Position numbers and translations under genes: made by a program. The notes under the pieces are model-generated. The model was given only the letters and a program-made list of their open reading frames with translations. It had not been told where the DNA came from and searched no databases. DNA of 42,967 bases from Didymodactylos carnosus (Eukaryota; Rotifera; Eurotatoria; Philodinida; Philodinidae). Numbering within the stretch: the stretch's first letter is position 1; the number at the start of each line of letters is the position of its first letter. Shown here piece after piece: positions 35,055 to 42,967 of this stretch. The stretch covers positions 1-42,967 of the forward strand of contig CAJNOQ010000705.1 in assembly GCA_905250885.1 (NCBI GenBank), written 5' to 3'.

Positions 35055-36127
35055 ATGAATATTTCTTTGGATACGATACTGTCAAATGCACGAGAATTAG
35101 TGTCCAGATTACGTCGAGATGATGCTACAGCTGATACAGCAGTGAATCAAGCACAATACGTTCAAGAAAAAATTATCAGTATGAAACAGGTTATGTTTGT
35201 CTTTTTAAGTTTGATTGAAAGTATGTATAATGTTTTTCACTTTAGTATGGGGATGATATAGCTGAATTGAATGATCTTGGATCACATCGTCCAAAAGCAG
35301 CAATACTTTACAATATCCAGAAGGAAAATCGTTTAATCAAGTAATTAGAATTTTACAATATTTAATCGTCTATTATTCAGCAAATTTGTTGTCATTTGTT
35401 TATAGAAAGCTGCAAAAAGAAAATGAAGAATTAAGACAATTGGTGAACGAACATCGAAGTGTGCTGGAAAAAATTATGTTCAAATATCGACAACATGTTC
35501 AGCAATTAATTGTGATGGATAAAGAAGAGGCAGTTTCAATTGATTTGTATAATACCGGATTAGCTCAAGTACGTTTTTTGATGTTATAATATATCCACTG
35601 TTCCTGTGCTGTATATTTAAAAATTGAAATTTTCATTTTGTTAGATATGAAGAGTTGCAAGAGTTTTGGGGAAACCACTGTAGAATGACGATGATAGAGA
35701 ATATTAGTTCAAGAAAGATGCTGGAAAAAAACTGCCTGCTATTGATGAGAGTAAAAAAAATTAACTGTAAAGTTTGCCTATTCGAAATAACTTGGATTCG
35801 ATAATTGATCTAAGTTTTTTACTCGTTTCATTTTTCTACGGGTAACATTTAATTAAATTTTTCCTAAGTAAGCTTTTTTCGTTTTAGCAAGTTCAAGATA
35901 AATCGTCTAAAATTCAAGAAATGGCGTGTATTATGCGTAAAGCAATTGATATTGATGATATAAATATTCATGGTCAAGAAGAACGAATTAACGCGTTATT
36001 ATTAGAAAATAAAGGACTAAGAGAAATGCTTACCGTACATGAACATATACAACAATGTAAACAAACAATGGTGCCCATACAACAAACGAACACTGTGGTG
36101 GAAAAAGAATCTGTGGAGCCAACTTAG
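35055..36127 (+). CDS. FGFR1OP2: FGFR1OP2/SIKE-family coiled-coil protein (STRIPAK)
   Basis: Five exons, 35055-35189, 35246-35340, 35406-35568, 35655-35750 and 35888-36127, join in frame to 242 aa (human FGFR1OP2 is ~253). The N-terminal block LSNARELVSRLRRDD corresponds to LADAKALVERLRDHD. The second exon has SHRPKAAILYNIQKEN. The third is coiled coil (LQKENEELRQLVNEHRSVLE) followed by KIMFKYRQHVQQL. The last has MACIMRKAIDIDD and LLLENKGLREML, both family landmarks. SIKE and FGFR1OP2 are small coiled-coil subunits of STRIPAK phosphatase-kinase complexes. The start is the first in-frame ATG after an AG acceptor at 35038. The acceptor of exon 4 is uncertain: to keep frame it must be the AG at 35653-35654, not the better-looking TTAG at 35644, which leads to a stop. 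Exon 4 (LQEFWGNHCRM...) is the least conserved part. Confidence 0.9.
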
Positions 36128-36198
36128 TGTTGTTGTTTTTTTACAACGAATCGTTCTTCTTCATTTCAACCTTTTTAATAACAAAGTTGATTTACGTG

Positions 36199-36218
36199 AT
36201 TGATTGATTGATTGATTG
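36199..36218. repeat. (TGAT)n microsatellite
   Basis: Five tandem ATTG/TGAT units lie immediately left of the 60-bp inverted repeat at 36221. Confidence 0.85.
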
Positions 36219-36220
36219 TC

Positions 36221-36280
36221 CACTACTGGAAAGATATCGGGCTGTTTGAAACTGACAAGTCTGACTTGTCGGCACCTTAT
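36221..36280. repeat. 60-bp repeat, left partner
   Basis: Begins CACTACTGGAAAGATATCGG and ends GGCACCTTAT. The reverse complement occurs at 41457-41517 with a few mismatches. An internal 8-bp palindrome is present (GACAAGTC...GACTTGTC). Confidence 0.85.
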
Positions 36281-39200
36281 ACTGATAGCGATAGCCAGTT
36301 TATGATAACAAATAATTGCCCTTTAGAAAGAAAAGACTTTGTTATTGCCAGTTACGATATTTTTTTTTGTTCATCCTGATGTTATCAGCTACCATTGTAC
36401 GAATTCTTTTTGTTTGTTACTATATTTTCTCCTTTTGACCAAGATAAATGGTGTAAAATACTCTAGAGAAGAGAAACGGCTAGTCGTTTAGCGCAGGAAA
36501 TGGCATATTTTCTTTCAAATGGTTAGGGAAGTAGATCGGTTAAAATAAAATGCTCAAAAAGATTGTTCAAATCTTTTTATATGTTTAATGTTATAGTAAA
36601 CAAATAAACAGTGAGGGAAGCTTAAAAAATCTCACGTTAAAATATCACCACTTATTTTTTTTGTTTATTTCGAACTCGTCAGATGTCACTTGTTAAGGCA
36701 TAGATTTGTAATTTGTTTATGCGATATCAGCTAAGAATATATCATCTCTAATTTATCCAAAGATTACAGCGAATCATCCTTTTTGTAAAACAAATTTATC
36801 ATTCCAATATTTTGCATTCAACGTGTTGTGTTAACTCGATTTCTCTTTTTATTTGTTTCACGAGACATTTCTGTGTTGTGCGCTAATCATTACTCTTTCA
36901 AATTTGTGTTCTTCATCTTTCTTTTTATAGCAAAACAAACAAGCAATATACTTTCTTAAAAAAATTTTTATATGTGTTGTATTCTGCTGTATTTTTATGT
37001 TGTTTGTATTCAAAGAATATATTCTATTATTATTTCTTTTATGTTTCTTTAATTTTAGCCATAATGCGTTTCATATTGTTGTGACTCATCTAGTCTTTCT
37101 TACATGTTCAAGAAAGTATAATAAAGAACAAAACAAAAATAGAAAAAATATGGAAAAATAGGAGAATATTATTAGGTTTTTCTTACGGATTGGTGTTTGT
37201 TTCTTTTGAAATTTGAATAGTTACAATCCTTGAATTTCAATTTTTCAGAGTAAAAAATGATAAATCAAACAACACTTGGCTGAAACTATATTTATTTAAT
37301 CATGTTTTAGAATTAACTATTCAGTATATTATTTTAATGTTTTTCTCTTTACCCATTTGCATTAAACTCTTTTTTTTTTTGTATATCATTCTAGATATGA
37401 ATAAATTTTGCAGTGAAAAAAAACAACTAACAATCCTTTCAAAAATGACCACATGGCTATAATAATGGTGATAATGATAATTAAATAACCATATTTTTAT
37501 CAATTTGGTATCATACCTTTTAATTTTTTGTTCCTGTTTATATTTATTCACTTTTAATCGAAACATTTAATTAAACGAATAATTGTACGTTATAGTATTA
37601 TTTAGATAAACGACCCCTCTAGTCTCATGTACTATAAAACATACGATGGAATTTGATCCTTCACTTGAGGTCAGGTAGTTCTTTAATATTGACAATATGT
37701 GTTGAATAAGTCACTGTATAGTATCATTATTATTTTTTTTTTCTCATTGTCACATTGTACTGTACTTACAAATTCCATATGATATAATTCCCATTCATTT
37801 ACTTTGTTACTCTTTTTTTCTTTTTGATTAATATGGTGAAATTTTTCTTTTCATAGGTCTAGTTTTATTTTGACATGTTCAACCAATATGTGGGTGTGTC
37901 GGAATAGAACACTTGGTGTTGTTACATTTTTAAGTAAGAATAAAGTATATTTTATAATAGAAGAGATAGAAATATGCTACAAAACAAAATGGAGCTAATT
38001 ATTATCTGTATTAATAAAATGAATTTATTTTATTGTATAAAAGCAAAAAAATAATTTGAAAGATTTTAAGTCTTTTTAATCTTTTAGTTAAATTAATAAT
38101 AGAGAATATTATTATGACAATACTTCTGAGAAAAGTTGTTCAAATAATATGAGACTAGGATCTATTTTATTATATTTCTTTCTTTATTTTAGAAGGAAGG
38201 TTGTTTGAGGTGATAACGTAATGATAACAACAAAGCCGTTATACGGAAAATTATTCGTTCCTCAAGTATGTACATATTGTCATTGTTCATAGTAATATTA
38301 AATTTTATACAAATATATTGAGTTTTATTTGTTGTTTTTTCCACTTTATCAACAAAAAACAAAAGAAAAATTTCGTTTCGATGTCTGATTTATTTTTAAG
38401 TCAAAAGGTGAGATAATAAAATATCAATTTCTTTAATCACCAGTCTAATCTTAAGATTAAAGGTAGAAAAGAAAACAAGATGTATGTAAGTATTTATCCC
38501 TGATAAAAAGTTGACAATACTTTGATGATATAGTATTAATCATAGTATATAGAGAGAGGGTGGAAAAGACAGGAGCGTTGCTCGACCGAATCGATTTTTA
38601 TTTTATATATTTTCTTCTTCTATTTTTTTTCAATTAGTCCAAATTCATTTTTTCCTATTCATTCCTTTTTATATTTAATAATCTTATTAAAAAATCAATA
38701 AATGTGTATTTAAATGCAGTATAGATATCTATGTATCATTAAGCCCTCAAGCAAAAATGAAAAATAGAAATAAATAAAAAACAAAAAGAAGAAAAATAAT
38801 TTATATAAAGAAAAGCATCAATCTATGACGTAAGATAAAAACATTATTGAGATTCCCTTTCTGATTCAATCATTTTTAAATATGTTGCCGTAGATGAATG
38901 ATGTCAATGGACATATTTCTAAAAGATTTTTCTCATCTTTTATGTCCTCTTTTTTGTTGTTAACAAATTGTGTATAATTTTGCAGTTAGAGATGTCATTG
39001 AATAAAGTAAGAAAAATACAGATCAATATTTTTTCTTTTTGTTTTCAAAATAGAATTGATAAGTAATTTAGAGTATTATCAAAATTCAACGTACCGATAG
39101 TGACTCTCGTAGACAAAGAGTAGATTCAGTTCTGACATACAGCTTGTAGTATTAGAGTTTTATTTTACAATTACAAATTATTTCTTGAGATAGAAAAAAA

Positions 39201-39988
39201 CGAGGATATTGAAATGTTCAGACAAACGGACAGAATTGTACGAGTATATTAATAATATGATACGTCGTCTTGTTGTTTATATTGTGGTAAAATGTAAAAG
39301 AGAAAATTTTTATAATTTATTTATTTTTTCATTTACACTCAGTTAACAATTTTTTTTAACAACATCTAGTATTTCTTTAATAGATAAAAGGTTTTTGTTT
39401 TTAGAAGTTACCAAAGTTACTCTTGTCTATGCGTTGCTTTGTCTTGTAAGAGAAAACAAAAAATTTTTTTTTGCTCTTATAATGCTAACAGGTTTTAAAG
39501 TGAAGTAAAATTATCAACATCTAGATAAAACGTACATTTTATTAATAGAATATAGAGTAAGTTTTTATTTGTAGGTTTTTGCGTAGGTAAAAAATTAATA
39601 TATTACAAAAGAGAAAGATGTATTGAACAAATTATATTATTATAATTGCACTTTGTTTGACTTTGAGTTATGTGCCTACACAAACATATTTAATAAATAA
39701 AATTAACTCGTCTTTCTCTTAACTGTAGACAAAGAGTAACCTTGATTTACTTTTCACTTTTGTCATATTTGGATTTCAGCGATATTAATCTTATTTAATT
39801 TTCATCATATAATTTAATATATGTGAATTGATTTGAAAAGAATTATTATACTTGAATTCTATTTTAAAACTAAGGAATAATATATGAACATAACATCAGA
39901 CAGTTGGGATTATAGATCAGCGTTATTTGTTGATTTTGATTAACTCATGTATATATTTTTACAATTACTTCGTCAAAGTAGCGGCACC
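36281..39988. other. Gene-free AT-rich region
   Basis: Begins with the FGFR1OP2 3' flank. T-rich runs are common; no exon chain, RNA gene or transposon protein is visible on either strand. An 18-bp string at 39512-39529 (TATCAACATCTAGATAAA) also occurs at 7-24. Confidence 0.45.
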
Positions 39989-40242
39989 CCTATACCGCAA
40001 GAATCATAATAGCTAAACACTTCTCCTTTTGTATGATTCTAACTCAGCAAGCTTAAGCCTCTTTGACTAGATGGTTCGTGTGATATAAGAGAAACATCAT
40101 GAAAAAATATAATCACAATATAGCGTTTTAGAAATTAATCGCTTATATCTTACGAATCATCTAGTCAAACAGGCTTACATTTAATGGGTTAGAATCACAC
40201 AAAAGGAGAAGTTCCTAGTCATCATGATTCTTATGTTATAGG
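39989..40242. mobile_element. Foldback MITE, ~250 bp
   Basis: The left arm (39989-40090) and right arm (40140-40242) are imperfect inverted copies. They share CCTATA, AAGAATCAT, CTTCTCCTTTTG, TGATTCTAAC, TTTGACTAGATG and GATATAAG in mirrored order. The interior is ~50 bp and not coding. Confidence 0.8.
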
Positions 40243-40762
40243 CAGTTCGTTGTCACTTACCCCATCTGGCAAGGCATATTGCCCGTTCCGGTAATAAAAT
40301 CTCGGAAGATGCTACTTCTGAAGGACTAAGCATCTTTGCACTGTGGGTAAGCGTCATTTTACGCAGTTTGTCAAGTGGAAAGTCTCTTTCAACATGAATG
40401 CTTACATTTTTGCGCTGATGCGTTGCGAGAAAAAAATGTGGAAATCTGACAGAAAGTGGCAAGATACTCCTTACCTTATTAGATCAGATTGTCTGATCGG
40501 GCCAGAAATTGTGACAGCGGGCCCACAGCAGGCGTGCCGCTCCTCTGGGGGAATACTGTAGTTGAGTTGTCTTACGGTGACTCTATGTCCTCATCACGAG
40601 ACAAAATTTTTATTTCTTATATGTGCACACTCACTCGCTGAATATCATTTCGAACTAAACTGAGAATAAATTGGAGACAGATCGATTCTGAATTGGTTAC
40701 TTTTTGTCTATGTATCTTAACCATTTGCTAGAACGTGTCATCGAAGAAAGGAAAGATCCGGT
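40243..40762. other. Gene-free region with higher GC than its flanks
   Basis: Open frames of ~70 codons occur on both strands (40253-40561) but match nothing I recognise. The GC-rich patch around 40495-40560 may be the remnant of an element or gene. Confidence 0.35.
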
Positions 40763-40770
40763 CTTCTGAG

Positions 40771-41447
40771 TAGGGTCCTGTGGGACAAACTTTTCTGTTG
40801 CCGCGTGCCCATAAGCTCGAGCCCGAACATAAACATTTTTGTCTCGTCCCGTAAGCCCTAACCCGTGAGCAAATAGTGTTGTCCCGAGCCCGTTTGTTTC
40901 GTGAAAAAAATTGACGGGATTTTTTGTCCCGTCCCGTCTGTTCCGTTATTTTTATTTTCAGAAGACTTCTTGTCTATTGAGATAAACCGTAACTGTTACA
41001 AGAGATACTTAAAGTGTCAAACATACTTGTACAAAATCCGCATGACAAAATTTAAGCCTAATTTATTTGATTCTAAACTTAAAAGTTACTGTATAAAAAA
41101 TCTTTTACATTCACTCGCTACCTCAGAATCGAAAGAAAAGAACTGTAAACCGAGTTTTAGATATGAAACACCTTCTCAAGTTTAAATCCAGACTATTTCG
41201 CCTGTCTAGGTTAATTTTGATTAGTTATTATAAAATTATGGTTTTGATTTGATAGTATTGCAAGAATTAAACATTTGAAGTTGTAGCATAATTACAATCA
41301 AAAGACAAAACTTACGGAACAACATTTTTCTGCGACTTGTCTCGAGCCCGTGAAATTTTTTGCTTGTCCCGAACTCGTGATCCCGAGTCCGTAAAGGTAA
41401 TTTTTGTCTCGCGGGATGGGATTTGCGGCTGTCCCACAGAACTCTAC
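40771..41447. mobile_element. hAT-like non-autonomous element with ~17-bp TIRs
   Basis: Left end TAGGGTCCTGTGGGACA; right end TGTCCCACAGAACTCTA, its near-complement. Flanking 8-mers are CTTCTGAG (40763-40770) and CTTCCGAC (41448-41455), six of eight identical, compatible with an aged 8-bp hAT target duplication. Inside both ends are several copies of (T)CCCGAGCCCGT or TCCCGTCCCGT-like motifs in the same orientation, a possible set of transposase-binding sites. There is no transposase frame. Confidence 0.65.
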
Positions 41448-41456
41448 TTCCGACTA

Positions 41457-41517
41457 TATAAGGTGCGCACAAGTCAGACTTGTCAGTTTCAAACAGCTCG
41501 ATATCTTTCCAGTAGCA
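41457..41517. repeat. 60-bp repeat, right partner (inverted)
   Basis: Starts TATAAGGTGCGCACAAGTCA and ends TCTTTCCAGTAGCAG. It is the reverse complement of 36221-36280 with few mismatches. It lies directly beside the hAT-like element. Confidence 0.85.
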
Positions 41518-42967
41518 GAAAATCTTCGATTATGATCGTCCATCTTGTTACTTGTCACCATATTGTAATTCTGGTCAGACGCGTAGTCTGGCATACAGTT
41601 TTTGCATGTATTGTTTCAATTCTGCATACACGTCCGCTAATCACGTTCTTGGTAGGGATATTGCGACCTTCAAATTTTTAGGTATGGATCAATGATTCCA
41701 AAACCGTTGCAGAAACACTATGAAAACCTTTTGCCTTTTCTTTTGCTCGGGAAAAACAACAATTTTTGAATTATTGGGTGAAGGTCATCTTTGGACCAGT
41801 CTTGGACCGATCTTTCATACAAACCAGACAAGTAACTATTAGACGATACGCATGAGCGCAAATAACGGGAGGATGTGGGAGGATGTGCACTCCTCCCAAA
41901 TAATTGAAAAAGCTGTTGTTATTTTATCTATTATTCCTAGCACAAAAACTTTTTTTATTAATTTCACACTACCGCAAGGAGAAAATTTGTTTTACATCCC
42001 CCTAATGTTCTGCTCCTATTCATGACCCTGACGATACTTCGATATAAGTGTGTCTACAGTTATATCTACCCAAGGTTGTTATACAACTTGATGATGCCGA
42101 GTTTGGGGTATAATATTTTTAAAGCATGCGATGAATAACATAACCGACAAACCATGTTCTCATAATAATACATAATACTGACACGTTGTGATAAACTAAA
42201 AATATTTTAACTAGTCATCATTTATAGTCATACACACGTCTGGATGATTTTCTATTATAATATGACTTCCATTTTATTATAGCGTACTCTAATTAAATAT
42301 ACTTTTCATTTTATGAAAAGTACTTAGACTACAACGATCATTCCCTATGCAAAACTTTGTTGATAAATCGCTGCTATCTATATTTGTTTTTCAATTCTCT
42401 GTATACTAGCACTACCATATTACTAAGTGATTGCGAATAGTTTATTACTTTTTACCATTTTTTTTTTCTTCTATTTATTACAGATGTTAGATGTAATTTA
42501 AAAACAAAGTGTAAACATACCTTTCATAATGCTGTACGCCTCTATTTTCAAATTGAATTTTTTGTTTTCTAATTTATAAGTAGTAAACCACTAAAAAAAC
42601 TCTCTTCATCAGTTTTAAAAAAAGAATTAAGAAAGTACGCTATATATAGTTGTTTTTTCTTCATTTGTTTTTCCCAAAGCACCAAATAATTTATACTGTC
42701 AAGTTTTTAAAAAAACACTATCAGGGAACGAAATTTGTATGCGTGTGTATGTGTATGTGTGTGTGTGTATATGAGAGAAACGTAACTTTCTGGTATAATC
42801 GATAAAAAAAATGAAAATGTTCATTAAAAAAATTTGAATGGTACGTTTTGTTCCCCTGTCTTTGCCGAGTATCCTATAAAAATTTCCCAACTGCCAGACT
42901 CATACTGGCTGAGTTAGGAGGGAGACAATTTTCGGTTTTTGCCATAGAGAATTTTTAGCAGGATTTT
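41518..42967. other. Gene-free right end of the window
   Basis: No gene recognised. A TG-rich microsatellite lies at about 42738-42772. The last ~100 bases are less AT-rich and could be the start of another element. Confidence 0.4.

Noticed and set aside
40253..40561. Overlapping frames of 69 and 72 codons as a gene
   Set aside because: Opposite-strand overlap, no recognised motif, no splice partners; called only as an unassigned region.

Overview
This window is nuclear DNA from a small-genome animal. Coding regions are split by many short introns (mostly 45-110 bp, GT..AG), the sequence is strongly AT-rich, and the recognisable proteins are metazoan: TRPA1, two MSX homeoproteins, WDPCP/Fritz, an FGFR1OP2/SIKE protein and a DIPK2-type divergent kinase. 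AT-richness, tiny introns, paired paralogues and many short inverted-repeat elements fit a bdelloid rotifer (Rotaria/Adineta-like). That assignment is an inference; no diagnostic marker is present.

Layout. 1-3700: an array of ~16-bp GC-rich repeats, a DIPK2-family secretory-pathway kinase (+; at least six exons), and a ~0.9-kb foldback element. 4100-11770: a complete-looking TRPA1 channel (+). I can join 26 exons in frame into ~1243 codons: N-terminal ankyrin repeats, pre-S1 linker, six membrane segments with a pore loop, TRP-like helix and C-terminal coiled coil. Its introns hold two or three MITE-like elements. 11770-16580: no gene; a ~550-bp near-perfect inverted repeat and a foldback element ending in inverted ~16-bp repeat clusters. 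16580-24880: two MSX genes on the same strand, ~6.2 kb apart, with nearly identical homeodomains and a shared pre-homeobox intron but different N-terminal exon structure. 24880-31030: AT-rich, no gene, with microsatellites, a hairpin, an element rich in AACGCG, and a 210-bp MITE. 31030-33845: WDPCP (-; two exons). 35055-36127: FGFR1OP2/SIKE (+; five exons), divergent from WDPCP. 36128-42967: no gene; a foldback element, a hAT-like MITE with a plausible imperfect 8-bp target duplication, and a 60-bp inverted-repeat pair 5.2 kb apart.

The genes do not form one pathway. Known family roles are: TRPA1, noxious chemical/thermal sensing; MSX, transcriptional repression in neuroectoderm and muscle patterning; WDPCP, the CPLANE ciliogenesis/planar polarity complex; FGFR1OP2/SIKE, STRIPAK; DIPK2, a Golgi/secreted divergent kinase. 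The most unusual points are a TRPA1 that lacks two of the main electrophile-sensing cysteines and has a shifted pore aspartate, the tandem MSX pair, and several foldback elements built from short degenerate GC-rich units. Exon coordinates come from reading frame, splice sites and phase; protein comparisons rest on recalled family sequences, not on a database search.
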